Assembly: GCA_958428365.1 (NCBI GenBank)
Contig: CAUAFT010000016.1
Coordinates: 1 to 62,194 of the forward strand
DNA length: 62,194 bases
Origin: an uncultured Lachnospiraceae bacterium
GTDB lineage: Bacteria > Bacillota > Clostridia > Lachnospirales > Lachnospiraceae
Direction of reading: 5' to 3'
Part shown: in pieces, positions 1 to 8,793 of the stretch
Position numbering within the stretch: the first letter of the stretch is position 1
Layout of the letters: every line of letters starts with the position of its first letter
Position numbers and translations under genes: made by a program
Notes under the pieces: model-generated
The model's database searches: none
The model's input: only the letters and a program-made list of their open reading frames with translations
What the model was told of the DNA's origin: nothing

Positions 1-28
1 GGCATGTTCGGGACTTTCACCCGTTAGA

Positions 29-45
29 GCGCGCCCATGGCGCGC
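29..45. repeat. GC-rich perfect inverted repeat at window edge
   Basis: Two 7-base arms GCGCGCC and GGCGCGC are separated by CAT. It lies in a GC-rich 45-base fragment whose left part is cut by the window. I cannot assign a gene to this fragment. It may be the end of an element or untranslated region. Confidence 0.4.
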
Positions 46-50
46 AAACT

Positions 51-77
51 GAAAAGAGCCTGTTCATTGACAGGCTC
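51..77 (-). terminator. Rho-independent terminator of the 79-aa gene
   Basis: Read on the minus strand, GAGCCTG pairs with CAGGCTC around an 8-base loop and is followed by TTTTC. It sits directly after the stop codon of the small gene at 82-321. Confidence 0.8.
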
Positions 78-81
78 TCGT

Positions 82-321
82 TTAGTCCAAATAGTTTCCT
101 ACTGGTGATGTATTATACTGCTTCTTAATTTCCATTATGATGGAGCCGTCCTCCTGCTCCGTTTCTGATAGAATTCTGTACTTAGCACCGTTTCTTTCAA
201 GCTGCCTTTTATATTTGGCAACCTCTTCCTGTACCATTTTTACCGCATAATCGTGTCCAAGATCCTCTTTCAGCTGAAAATGCAATGTCTGCGTGATACA
301 TGCTGCTTTTACTCGTTTCAT
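82..321 (-). CDS. Small conserved hypothetical protein (79 aa)
   Basis: Function is not recognised. The 79-residue product is charged and soluble, with no signal peptide or membrane helix. It has a predicted helical middle rich in Lys and Glu and ends with an Ile-Lys-Lys-Gln-Tyr segment. The start is supported by AAAGAGGT about 7 bases upstream of the ATG, and a clear terminator follows the stop. From memory, similar short proteins ending in a KKQYN-like tail are common in Lachnospiraceae; I could not check this. It is an isolated single gene, and the next coding sequence on this strand begins beyond a 485-base structured gap. Confidence 0.75.
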   Translation of the reverse strand: MKRVKAACITQTLHFQLKEDLGHDYAVKMVQEEVAKYKRQLERNGAKYRILSETEQEDGSIIMEIKKQYNTSPVGNYLD

Positions 322-484
322 TTTTCTACCTCTTTCTTTGATTTATATCAATGCAGGGATGTGAACACATCTTGCACTCATATCATATCCTGACTCAAGA
401 TTCACTGAGCTGTTGTTCTATTGTATCGTTAAGAAACGTTTCCACATCTTCGAAGGGTATCTGAAATTGAAGGGAAATCTCTTT

Positions 485-530
485 ATATAAAAAGGATTGC
501 TACATTCAGTGAATTTGAATGAAACAATCC
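485..530 (-). terminator. Rho-independent terminator in the gene-free region
   Basis: On the minus strand GGATTG pairs with CAATCC, and CATTCA with TGAATG inside it, followed by TTTTTATAT. It ends either the hydrolase operon transcript or a separate RNA made from the structured segment at about 620-760. Confidence 0.75.
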
Positions 531-765
531 TGGATAGTCATATAAATTACCTACATGCAATTTTTTATGGTTTTGATTTTTGTGTCTGTGCTTTGCACAT
601 GACTTTGATTTTTGGATATTGTTACTCCGCAGTGCCGTTCGATTCCGTTTCACTCCATCTCACTCGCGGGCATTCGCCCTATGAAAACATCGCCTGTCAA
701 CCTCGTCTGCAAGCAACCGGCTTGACATTCGATGTTTTCGCACTGCTCATTGCTTTCACGAACAT
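486..765 (-). ncRNA. Candidate structured RNA or long structured 3' UTR
   Basis: The stretch 322-806 carries no convincing gene. Its right half folds on the minus strand into nested helices. An outer stem GCAGTGC/GCACTGC (740-746 with 629-635) encloses GAAAACATCG/CGATGTTTTC (730-739 with 683-692). The latter contains a CAAGC/GCTTG hairpin (710-724) and is followed by the hairpin GGGCGAATGCCC (668-679). A terminator with a T-tract lies at 485-530. It matches none of the common housekeeping RNAs I know (tmRNA, RNase P, SRP). Nested pairing plus a terminator suggests a discrete RNA, but it could be the 3' UTR of the hydrolase gene. Confidence 0.45.
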
Positions 766-806
766 TTTAACATAAAAAAAATTTTTTCGTAAGTGAAAAA
801 TGAACT

Positions 807-1517
807 CTACAGGCCTTTAGTCGTTAAGAGAAATTCTTCCACCGCACGGTTAAAAGCAGTCGGATTCTTATTCGCTATGAAATGATTTCCCGGAATGAGT
901 ACAAGCCTTCCATGGGGAAGAGATGCACAAATCTGACGTGTATGTTTTTCTTTAATCATGTCTTTTGTTCCGGCAATCACCAGTGTGTGTGTCTGAACCT
1001 TCTGGAGTTCTTCAATATCTATATTCGGATCGTGAACCATAAGACCAAGAATTTCCGCATTTTGTCTGGCTTCCGGGCTCCGCTTTGCGAACAGGGATGC
1101 GATTCTGTATCCGATTTCGATTGGAATCTGCGTAGAGGGTTTCACTCCGCTCGTATCCAGGTTTGCTCCATTTAAGATTAATCGCAGGACTTTTTCAGGG
1201 TACTTTATTGCGAAAATCAATGCGATATTCCCACCGTCGGAAAAGCCGAGAATATTCGCCTTTTCGATGGATAATTCCTCCATAAAATCATACAGGTCTT
1301 TTGCAAATTGACGAATCTGAAACGGAGCCTCTCCCCTGGGGGATTTTCCATGTCCTCTGGTATCTACGGCAATGACCCGATAAGATTTCGAGAAGTATTC
1401 TATCTGATGTTTAAAATAAGTCCCATCCTCGCCGTTGCCATGAAGGAGTATCAGCGGCTCACCTTTTCCTTTTTCTGAATAGTGTAATTTTATATCCAAA
1501 ACTCTTTCCATTTCCAT
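807..1517 (-). CDS. Alpha/beta hydrolase
   Basis: Cytosolic hydrolase of the alpha/beta fold, 236 residues, the usual length. The oxyanion segment LLHGNGEDG lies at 24-32. The nucleophile elbow GFSDGG has Ser93, the acid is probably Asp186 (GTKD), and the catalytic base is His212 (PGNHF). The substrate cannot be read from sequence; esterase, lactonase or C-C hydrolase activity are all possible. It follows the methyltransferase gene by 8 bases on the same strand and is probably the last gene of the fructose operon transcript. The ribosome binding site is weak, so translation may be coupled to the upstream gene. ATG codons at 1517 and 1511 are both possible starts. Confidence 0.85.
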   Translation of the reverse strand: MEMERVLDIKLHYSEKGKGEPLILLHGNGEDGTYFKHQIEYFSKSYRVIAVDTRGHGKSPRGEAPFQIRQFAKDLYDFMEELSIEKANILGFSDGGNIALIFAIKYPEKVLRLILNGANLDTSGVKPSTQIPIEIGYRIASLFAKRSPEARQNAEILGLMVHDPNIDIEELQKVQTHTLVIAGTKDMIKEKHTRQICASLPHGRLVLIPGNHFIANKNPTAFNRAVEEFLLTTKGL

Positions 1518-1525
1518 TTTATTTT

Positions 1526-2155
1526 TTAGGACTGGAACGTATGTTTGAAATCCAAACGGACCAGTTTTTTTCCATTAGGTAAGGATTCCTCTTTTTGCAA
1601 TTCTGCTTTATAGTCAATCCTCTCCATTGCATCTGTCAGCGGTTGTTCCTCCATTTGGTGGTGTACCCTGTCTAAGTCATCAAATACATGAAGATATGGG
1701 GAATCCGACACAAAGGAGGTGTCCGTATTGATTTGAATAATACAGGATACATATTGCGGCTTGACCTTCAAAATGACTTCTTGAAAACACTCATAACCGA
1801 TATATTCCATCAAAAGATTTGCAACCACTAAGTCGGCATGGATCAGCGGCTCTATATCTTTCGTTAAATCCACACATAAAAGCTCCAATATTCCCTCTAA
1901 CTGCGGATAGCGTTTTCGACATTCCTCCAGATATTCTCTGTTGATATCTACACCATAGACTTTTTCCACTCGGAAGTCAATGTGTTCCAGTCCGTTTCCG
2001 CCTGCAATTCCTAAGACCATGATAGATTTGACCGGGTATTGAAAGAACTGTTCTTTCATCATGGTATTCATTGTCTGTAGCTGCTGCACAGAATCCAGCT
2101 TCATATGGTTCTCATAATCATCAAGAGAAATCTCTTCCCAGGGATTCTTCATCAT
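1526..2155 (-). CDS. Class I SAM-dependent methyltransferase-like protein
   Basis: The product is about 209 residues. It carries a Rossmann-type SAM motif I, VLGIAGGNGLEH, near residue 50. An acidic motif II, YGVDIN, follows after a beta strand, as in class I methyltransferases. No signal peptide or membrane segment is seen. The ATG at 2155 is chosen because AAGAGGTGG lies about 7 bases upstream; the GTG at 2164 overlaps this site. The gene lies 35 bases downstream of the DeoR-type regulator and 8 bases upstream of the hydrolase, in one run of minus-strand genes. The methyl acceptor is unknown, and the link to fructose metabolism rests only on position. Confidence 0.75.
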   Translation of the reverse strand: MMKNPWEEISLDDYENHMKLDSVQQLQTMNTMMKEQFFQYPVKSIMVLGIAGGNGLEHIDFRVEKVYGVDINREYLEECRKRYPQLEGILELLCVDLTKDIEPLIHADLVVANLLMEYIGYECFQEVILKVKPQYVSCIIQINTDTSFVSDSPYLHVFDDLDRVHHQMEEQPLTDAMERIDYKAELQKEESLPNGKKLVRLDFKHTFQS

Positions 2156-2190
2156 TTGTTCCACCTCTTATGCATTATCATCTTATAACA

Positions 2191-2931
2191 TTAAACTGCC
2201 ACGATATGTTCAAATTCTCCATATCCTTTTACAATCTGGTCCGTAATAATCACCGCATCCTCTATCCCTGCAAAGGATACGGAGCTGACATGATTGAATT
2301 TTGAATAATCACACAGAACAAATCTCTGCTGACACTGCCTCATAGCGCTCTGCTTAATCAGTGCTTCATCCGCATCCGGGGTAGTAAGCCCTTCCATTTT
2401 GCTGATTCCATTGGTCCCAAAAAATCCCTTGGTAAAATGGTAATTTAATAAGGTCTGCATTGCCTGATTCCCAATGACTGCCTCCGTGGAACTTTTCAAT
2501 TCCCCGCCAACAAGGAGTACATGGGCTCCCATAGCTGCCAGCTTCTGTGCATGAGCCACCGCGTTTGTCACAAAGGTAGTATTCATCTGGGTAATATAAT
2601 CCAGCATATATCCGGTGGTGGTTCCCGCATCAATGTATACGAATTCTTCCTCCCCGATTAGGGAAGCCGCGTATTTTGCAATTCTTTGCTTCTCTTCCCG
2701 GTTCAGCTCAATCTTTTGTGCCACTGTGGGTTCATGAGAAGTGTAATGATGTTCCATTGCCACGGCCCCGCCAAATACCTTCACCAGTTTTCCGGCATTG
2801 TTCAAAGCCGTGATATCCCGTCTCACCGTGGACTCCGACGCCTGAAGCAGTTCCCTTACCTCCGTCACGGTAACGCTCTTTTTCTCTTCCAGTAGTTTTA
2901 ATATCTTTTCGTATCTCTCTTCTGCTAACAT
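2191..2931 (-). CDS. DeoR/GlpR-family transcriptional regulator of the fructose operon
   Basis: The protein has 246 residues. An N-terminal DeoR winged helix (about 6-60) contains the STVRRDI recognition helix. A C-terminal sugar-phosphate sensor domain (about 75-235) carries YIDAGTTT and TNAV segments typical of the family. DeoR proteins of this type bind sugar phosphates such as fructose 1-phosphate and repress the linked fru genes. Here the regulator is the third gene, after fruK and fruA, instead of first as in many Firmicutes. It starts 17 bases after fruA stops, with AAAAGGGATAAA before the ATG. Its control of the fruK promoter is inferred from linkage. Confidence 0.88.
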   Translation of the reverse strand: MLAEERYEKILKLLEEKKSVTVTEVRELLQASESTVRRDITALNNAGKLVKVFGGAVAMEHHYTSHEPTVAQKIELNREEKQRIAKYAASLIGEEEFVYIDAGTTTGYMLDYITQMNTTFVTNAVAHAQKLAAMGAHVLLVGGELKSSTEAVIGNQAMQTLLNYHFTKGFFGTNGISKMEGLTTPDADEALIKQSAMRQCQQRFVLCDYSKFNHVSSVSFAGIEDAVIITDQIVKGYGEFEHIVAV

Positions 2932-2948
2932 TTTATCCCTTTTCTATT

Positions 2949-4865
2949 CTACAGATTCTTTTTTAAGATTCCCAAAAGGATGGTACTCACGGCAACTCCC
3001 GCCACCAGGGCCACAAGGTACATCAGGGCATTTCCCACCACCGGGAATACAAAGATTCCTCCGTGAGGAGCCATCAGCGTACAGTTAAACGCCATAGACA
3101 ACGCCCCTGCCACACCGGAACCGGCGATACATGCCGGAATAACATGGAGTGGATCCGCCGCCGCATACGGAATGGCTCCCTCTGTGATAAACGCCAGTCC
3201 CAGGATGAAGTTGGTCGGTCCCGCGTCCCTCTCTTCCTTCGTAAACTTATTTTTAAAAAGTAAGGTTGCCAGCGCAATGGCGCATGGAGGCGTCATACCG
3301 CCGATCATGACCGCCGCCATAATATGGTAATTGCCAGAAGCAATGGCCGCCGTTCCAAACACATAGGCCGCTTTATTAAAAGGACCGCCCATGTCGATCG
3401 CCATCATTCCCCCCAGAACCAGTCCCAGGATCACCCTGCTGGCGCTTCCCATGCTGGTAAGGGCATTGTTCAGTCCCGTGTTGATGCCACCCATCACCGG
3501 TTCCACGATAAACGCCATGAACAGTCCGATCAGGAGGATCCCCACCACCGGAAGGATCAGCACCGGAGCAATCTTCTCCAATGCCTCCGGCAGTTTATCA
3601 CAGATCTTTCGCAGTAAAAGAATCACATATCCTGCTACAAAACCCGCCACCAACGCACCGAGAAAACCGGATTTTCCATTGGCTGCCATCATACCGCCCA
3701 CAAAGCCCAGGGCAAGGGCAGGTCTGTCTCCGATCGCCATAGCGATAAAGCCTGCCAGCACCGGCAGCATGAAGCCAAACGCCACATCACCGATCCCCTT
3801 AAATAATGCCGCAGCCTGGGTAATGGTTCCAAAATCAGCTCTCTCTGCCGCCGACAGGGCGTTCATATCCACACACAATCCGTCGATCAAAAAGGCAATG
3901 GCAATGAGGATACCGCCTCCCACCACAAAGGGGAGCATATGGGAGACCCCGTTCATCAGCTGGGTGTAGATCTGATGTGCTGCGCCGCCGGATCCTCTCT
4001 CCCTGCTTTCTTCCTTAACAGCCTTAGACGCATGGTACACCGACGCCTTCCCGGACAGAGCCTGCTGCAGCAGTTCCTCTGCCTTGCTGATTCCGTCGGC
4101 TACCGGACATTCGATCACTCTCTTTCCATCAAAACGTTCCATGGGAACCTGGGCATCCGCTGCGACGATAATACAATCCGCCTCCCCGATCTCCTTTTGG
4201 GTCAGCATATTTTTTGCGCCTCCGGACCCCCTGGTCTCCACCTTGATAAGACATCCCAGCTTCTTCGCCGCCTTTTCCAGACCCTCCGCCGCCATGTAGG
4301 TATGGGCGATCCCGGTAGGGCAGGAGGTAACCGCAAGGATCCGTGCGCTTTTATCCGCGCTGTCTGAAATCTCTGCCGCATCGCCTAATCTCTCATCGAT
4401 TCCCTTTTCCTCCTCGTCCGCCTGATCCACGATCTTCAAAAATTCCTCCGGGGTTTTGGCATTCCGCAGATTCTCCACGAACTTTTCATCTAAGAGAAGC
4501 ATCGAGAGCTTGCTCAATACATCCAGATGTACATTGTCCTCCGTATTGGGAGCCGCGATCATAAAGATCAGGGTCACCGGTTCCCCATCCAGAGCATCGA
4601 AGTCCACACCGTCCCTGACTACCATGGCAGCCAGCCCCGGTCTGTCTACCGCATCACATTTTCCATGGGGGATGGCGATTCCCTCTCCGATTCCGGTGGT
4701 ACTCTCCTCCTCCCTTGCATAGATCTGTTTCCTGTAAGCCTCTTCATCTTTTATTTTTCCACTCTTCACCATCAAAGCCGCCACCTGATCCAGAGCTTCC
4801 TTCTTGCTCTTTGGCGCGCCGTTTAAGTCAATGCTCCGAATATCCAGCAATTCCGTAATTTTCAT
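2949..4865 (-). CDS. fruA: Fructose-specific PTS transporter subunit IIABC
   Basis: Membrane transporter that imports fructose and phosphorylates it to fructose 1-phosphate. Its 638 residues carry three domains in order. IIA spans about 1-150, with the phospho-accepting His67 in IAIPHGKC. IIB spans about 173-275, with Cys182 in TSCPTGIAHT. IIC spans about 295-638, with many hydrophobic helices and conserved GG motifs. The length matches the family. It lies between fruK and the DeoR regulator, so FruK would process the product at once. AAGGGATATT precedes the ATG. PTS IIABC proteins of this clade can also take mannose-like sugars, but neighbouring fruK makes fructose the best guess. Confidence 0.95.
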   Translation of the reverse strand: MKITELLDIRSIDLNGAPKSKKEALDQVAALMVKSGKIKDEEAYRKQIYAREEESTTGIGEGIAIPHGKCDAVDRPGLAAMVVRDGVDFDALDGEPVTLIFMIAAPNTEDNVHLDVLSKLSMLLLDEKFVENLRNAKTPEEFLKIVDQADEEEKGIDERLGDAAEISDSADKSARILAVTSCPTGIAHTYMAAEGLEKAAKKLGCLIKVETRGSGGAKNMLTQKEIGEADCIIVAADAQVPMERFDGKRVIECPVADGISKAEELLQQALSGKASVYHASKAVKEESRERGSGGAAHQIYTQLMNGVSHMLPFVVGGGILIAIAFLIDGLCVDMNALSAAERADFGTITQAAALFKGIGDVAFGFMLPVLAGFIAMAIGDRPALALGFVGGMMAANGKSGFLGALVAGFVAGYVILLLRKICDKLPEALEKIAPVLILPVVGILLIGLFMAFIVEPVMGGINTGLNNALTSMGSASRVILGLVLGGMMAIDMGGPFNKAAYVFGTAAIASGNYHIMAAVMIGGMTPPCAIALATLLFKNKFTKEERDAGPTNFILGLAFITEGAIPYAAADPLHVIPACIAGSGVAGALSMAFNCTLMAPHGGIFVFPVVGNALMYLVALVAGVAVSTILLGILKKNL

Positions 4866-4965
4866 AATATCCCTTCCCGCACAGATGTGCTTTTCACTAT
4901 TTTATCATTTCACGACTCTGTTGTTTTACGACTCTATTGTTTCACGACTCTGCTATTTTGCAGCT

Positions 4966-5877
4966 CTATGATCTCACAACCCGGTCATATACCGCAAGAA
5001 TCTCTTCCCCTGTCGCCAGCTGTTCGGAAAATGCGCTGGCGCTGCCGGCTGATACCCCCATGTAAAAGGCATGTGCATAATCTTTCTTCTGCATCCATCC
5101 TGCCATAAAACCTGCCACCATGGAATCTCCCGCTCCCACGCCGTTGACCAGCTTTCCCTCCGGCGCCGGTGCCGTCCATACCTGTCCGTTCTCGGCAACC
5201 AGAACCGCGCCCTCTCCCGCCATGGAGATCAGCACGTTTCTCGCTCCCATTTCCTGCAGCTTCTTTCCATATGGAATGACCTGCTCCCTAGTCTGAAGAT
5301 CCACGTCAAAGATCTCTCCCAGCTCATGGTTATTAGGCTTAATTAAAAACGGGTGATATTCCAGCACATTGGTCAGCAATTCCTTTGTGGCATCCACCAC
5401 GATCAGGATACCCTTTTTTTGCAGCCTGCCCATGATCCTCTGATACATGTCGTCCGGCAGGGAGGCGGGAATACTTCCCGCTAAAAACAAAATGTCTCCT
5501 TCCCCCAATCTCTCCAGCTTTTCAATCAAAAGCCCCGCCTCTTCTTCACTGATGTGAGGACCGGAACCGTTGATCTCCGTTCCGTCGATGGACTTTAATT
5601 TCAGGTTGATCCTGGAGATTCCCTGGCGGATTCTGATAAATTCTGACCGAATCCCCATATCCTCAAGTCTTCTCTCGATCTCATCTCCCGTAAACCCGGC
5701 AATGAATCCAAGCGCCCTGCTCTCCATTCCCAGGTTCTTAAGAACCGTGGACACATTGATCCCTTTTCCACCGGGAAGAAGAAGCTCTGAACTGGTTCGG
5801 TTTGTCATTCCCAGCTTAAAGTCCTCTACGGAAACAATATAATCCAAAGACGGATTGAACGTAACCGTGTAGATCAT
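4966..5877 (-). CDS. fruK: 1-phosphofructokinase
   Basis: Cytosolic PfkB-family sugar kinase that converts fructose 1-phosphate to fructose 1,6-bisphosphate. The 303 residues show the PfkB N-terminal signature PGGKGINVS (about 35-43) and the C-terminal signature NGVGAGDSMVAG near 245-256, with the catalytic Asp. AAAGGAGGAGAG precedes the ATG. It is the first gene of the fru operon, 100 bases before fruA. Tagatose 6-phosphate kinase is a close relative, but the adjacent fructose IIABC argues for 1-phosphofructokinase. Confidence 0.93.
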   Translation of the reverse strand: MIYTVTFNPSLDYIVSVEDFKLGMTNRTSSELLLPGGKGINVSTVLKNLGMESRALGFIAGFTGDEIERRLEDMGIRSEFIRIRQGISRINLKLKSIDGTEINGSGPHISEEEAGLLIEKLERLGEGDILFLAGSIPASLPDDMYQRIMGRLQKKGILIVVDATKELLTNVLEYHPFLIKPNNHELGEIFDVDLQTREQVIPYGKKLQEMGARNVLISMAGEGAVLVAENGQVWTAPAPEGKLVNGVGAGDSMVAGFMAGWMQKKDYAHAFYMGVSAGSASAFSEQLATGEEILAVYDRVVRS

Positions 5878-5903
5878 TTCTCTCTCCTCCTTTATCTATC
5901 CTC

Positions 5904-5932
5904 ATATTACATTCAAAAACGTTCAAAGTCAA
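5904..5932 (-). promoter_or_regulatory. Sigma-A type promoter of fruK
   Basis: On the minus strand TTGACT is followed after 17 bases by TAATAT. The spacer includes TTTGAACGTTTTTGAATG, whose repeated TTGAA-like units could be a DeoR-type operator. Confidence 0.55.
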
Positions 5933-6097
5933 TCAAACTAATTCACAAAATAAGTGATGTTTTTTGGCTGTTTTGCACAATCGGAAAGATAATCCTGATT
6001 TATTTTGCACGTTTCTGATGTTTTTATGAAAAGAATAAAACTGCAAGATCTTTCCTGCGTTCTAAAATCTTAAGGTAACGATTTATTTTAGGAACAC

Positions 6098-6146
6098 AAA
6101 AAGGACTGTGCAATGTCTCACCCATTGACATTACACAGTCTTTATA
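6098..6146 (-). terminator. Rho-independent terminator of the lipase gene
   Basis: On the minus strand AAAGACTGTGTAATGTC pairs with GACATTGCACAGTCCTTT around a short loop, ending in TTTTTGTG. It stands after the lipase stop and before the fru promoter region. Confidence 0.85.
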
Positions 6147-6179
6147 ATTTCTCAATCTGTAATTATTATTTCGCTTCTC

Positions 6180-7043
6180 TTAGCTCCACCAGCTTAAGTC
6201 GATGGTTGGAAGATCCTTTAAGAGTGGAAGAATGTAAGCGCCGTAGGACTCGATCTGAGATTCATCGATGAGGATCTTAGCATTTCCGCCTTTTACGCCG
6301 AGTACATCATAGTCTCCCCAGACATCTTCTCTTAAGTAACTTCTCATATGTGCCTCTGCAAACTCTGATTTTGCATATCCGCCGTCTTCTCTGTTCAATC
6401 CTGCGATCTGATGGATCGGACGAAGTACGGACTGTGCGCTCAAATATGGTACGATATCTGCTGTATCACCGAGACGTTTTACCTGTCCTTCTCTTCCGGT
6501 CGGATTGATCAGCGGTGAACCAAAGGAGATCGTGTTGATGATATTGTAACGTGCTTTTAATACGGTATCGCCGGAAGCCTGCTGTGCAACCATTCCACCT
6601 AAGCTATGTCCGGTGAAGATCACGTTCGCTCCTTTTGGTACAACTTTGCAGACAACTTTTCTGATCTCTCTGATATAGAAATTATCCTGCTCAAAACCAA
6701 CCTGTAAGTCTGTGATAACTCCGCGAGGCTGGTTGAAGATGAACTCTGTTCCTGCCAGACCTACAATATAAACTTCTTTCTGTACTTCTTTTCCCAAAAC
6801 ATTCTTTTTTACCAGTGTTGCCGGTGCAATGGCGATCGGTCCGTTGGTATCCGGATTCACACCTGTATCGCAGTGGAAATATCCCTGATAAATGTATTCT
6901 GCCATGTCACAGGAAGTATCGTAAACAGTAGTCTCCGTACTCTCTGTCTCAGCTGCCTTCGCTGTCATAGACGGCAGGAAAGCTGATCCTGTAACTGCTG
7001 CTGTCAGTGCTAAACATGTAACCCATTTCCAAATTCTTCTCAT
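6180..7043 (-). CDS. Secreted class 3 lipase family protein
   Basis: The 287-residue protein has a classic signal peptide: basic start, hydrophobic core at about 8-25, and an AKA-A cleavage site near residue 30. The mature part carries the lipase elbow GHSLGGMVAQ with Ser147. Asp and His partners are likely in the DTADIVPY and EAHMRSY regions. It resembles Lipase_3 proteins that act on acylglycerols or phospholipids outside the cell, but the substrate is unknown. TAGGAGGAGAC gives a strong ribosome binding site. It stands alone between two terminated units. No lipobox, anchor or cell-wall binding repeat is visible, so it is probably released. Confidence 0.8.
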   Translation of the reverse strand: MRRIWKWVTCLALTAAVTGSAFLPSMTAKAAETESTETTVYDTSCDMAEYIYQGYFHCDTGVNPDTNGPIAIAPATLVKKNVLGKEVQKEVYIVGLAGTEFIFNQPRGVITDLQVGFEQDNFYIREIRKVVCKVVPKGANVIFTGHSLGGMVAQQASGDTVLKARYNIINTISFGSPLINPTGREGQVKRLGDTADIVPYLSAQSVLRPIHQIAGLNREDGGYAKSEFAEAHMRSYLREDVWGDYDVLGVKGGNAKILIDESQIESYGAYILPLLKDLPTIDLSWWS

Positions 7044-7300
7044 GTTATGTCTCCTCCTAAACTAACATTTTTGTTTGCTACACCTTGTAGATTTTGTTTA
7101 CATGTTTAAGTTAACATCTTCCACTTTTACCGTCAATATGACTTTTTAAACACTTTGTGCGGAATGTATAATTTCGTTTTTCAATTCTATACATTTCCGT
7201 CATTGTGTACAGGATTCTTCACAGTTTTTTCGTTTTTTTTCGAATGTTAAAAAATATTCACTATATTTTCACTTATATATCCCATTTTTTTCTCCATATG

Positions 7301-8635
7301 CTATGCCTCTTCCTCCTTTCTCCCTCTCCAGATTCCCATAGCTGCTGCGGCTGTCAGGGTTTCTGCCAGAACAAAGGAGCACCATACTCCCGTCTCTTCA
7401 AACAGACGGCTGAGTATCCAGGCTGAGGGCAGGATGATCACAACATAGCGCAGCAGGGAAATACAAAGAGATGCCATCCCTCTGCCCAGAGCTTCCAGGG
7501 CTCCGGCACAGACCACTGAGACAGAGGACACCGCAAAGCCAAGGCTGATGATGCGAAGCGCCTTCTCTCCCTCCCGGATCGTAGCCGCATTGGAGGTAAA
7601 CATTCCCATCAGTTCCTTCGGAAAGCCAAGACAAAGAACCATTCCCAGGCACATCATTCCCAGAATCAGCCGCAGGCAGATCTGAAATATTTTTCCCACT
7701 CTCTCTTTCTCTCCTGCGCCATGGTTATAACTGATCAGAGGGCGCATTCCCTGGATGATCCCGTTTGCCGGAAGATAAATAAAGCTCTGCAGTTTATAGT
7801 AGATTCCCAGGATCACCACATACATTTGAGAATACGCTCCCAAAATTCCGTTTAAAGCAGAGATCAAAAAGGAGGGAAGTGCCATATTCAACGCCGCCGG
7901 GATCCCAACCCGGTACATTTTCCCACAGATCTCTCCGGTGGGTCTCATCTCCCTTCCCCGGATATTCAGAGTGATCCCCCCTTTCCAATAATAGACCAGA
8001 TAAAAAACCAGGGTTACCACCCAGCCCAGTCCGGTGGCAAACGCTGCTCCCCGTACTCCCATCCTTGGAAACCATCCGATCCCGAAAATAAACAGCGGAT
8101 CCAGAATGATATTGGTGACACAGCCTGCCAGCATTCCCGCCATGGTGGGAACCATTTTTCCCTCCGCCTGAAAGACCTTCTCAAAGGTAACGCCCACGAT
8201 CAGAACCGCCGACATCCCAAAGATGATGGCTGCATACTGTGTTCCCCATTCCAGGACCCTCTGATTTTCTGTGAACATTCTGAGATAATACGGCGCCAGA
8301 ATAAGTCCAAGAACCATGACCACGATCCCGTGCACTGCTCCCAGAAACACCCCCTGGGAGGTGGCTCGATCTGCCTTTTCCTTATCCCCTGCTCCGAGAA
8401 AATAGGCGATCCTGGCATTAAGTCCCACCCCAAAGCCCACGGTCCACGCGGTAATCAGATTCTGCAAAGGATAGACCAGGGAGACTGCCGCCAGAGCGTC
8501 CTCCCCCAGCTTCGCCACAAAAATACTATCGATGATGTTATAGAGAGACTGTACCAGCATAGACAGCATCATCGGCGCTGCCATGGACAGAAGCAGGGGC
8601 AGGATCGGCTTTTCCTTCATATATTCCTGATTCAT
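7301..8635 (-). CDS. MATE-family multidrug/Na+ (H+) antiporter
   Basis: Inner-membrane exporter of 444 residues with about 12 hydrophobic helices in two homologous halves. It begins with the family-typical short polar segment followed by PLLLSMAAPMMLSMLV. MATE proteins expel cationic drugs or metabolites in exchange for Na+ or H+. AAAGGAGGAAAG precedes the ATG at 8635. It is separated from the hyp operon by a terminator, so it is probably its own transcript. The substrate is unknown. Confidence 0.9.
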   Translation of the reverse strand: MNQEYMKEKPILPLLLSMAAPMMLSMLVQSLYNIIDSIFVAKLGEDALAAVSLVYPLQNLITAWTVGFGVGLNARIAYFLGAGDKEKADRATSQGVFLGAVHGIVVMVLGLILAPYYLRMFTENQRVLEWGTQYAAIIFGMSAVLIVGVTFEKVFQAEGKMVPTMAGMLAGCVTNIILDPLFIFGIGWFPRMGVRGAAFATGLGWVVTLVFYLVYYWKGGITLNIRGREMRPTGEICGKMYRVGIPAALNMALPSFLISALNGILGAYSQMYVVILGIYYKLQSFIYLPANGIIQGMRPLISYNHGAGEKERVGKIFQICLRLILGMMCLGMVLCLGFPKELMGMFTSNAATIREGEKALRIISLGFAVSSVSVVCAGALEALGRGMASLCISLLRYVVIILPSAWILSRLFEETGVWCSFVLAETLTAAAAMGIWRGRKEEEA

Positions 8636-8682
8636 TCATCTTTCCTCCTTTGTTTTTTATAAAATCCATATCCATCAATTAC

Positions 8683-8743
8683 AAAAAGAGGACTACAAAC
8701 CTGTTGTTTAATATCAGAAACAACAAAATCTATAGCCCTCTTA
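8683..8743 (-). terminator. Terminator of the hypB-oxidoreductase-hypA operon
   Basis: On the minus strand a long imperfect stem runs from AAGAGGGCTA through TTTGTTGTTT to AAACAACAG and TAGTCCTCTT. It is followed by TTTTTG, downstream of hypA and upstream of the MATE gene. Confidence 0.7.
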
Positions 8744-8793
8744 AGTGACGATTTATTCTGTTTTAATTGTCATTATAAAATATTTTCAGTTCT

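Noticed and set aside
497..775. Plus-strand reading frame of 92 codons
   Set aside because: It has no ribosome binding site, low-complexity hydrophobic content and lies over the structured minus-strand segment.
3391..3969. Long frame antisense to fruA
   Set aside because: It mirrors the codon structure of the IIC domain on the other strand and has no start signals.
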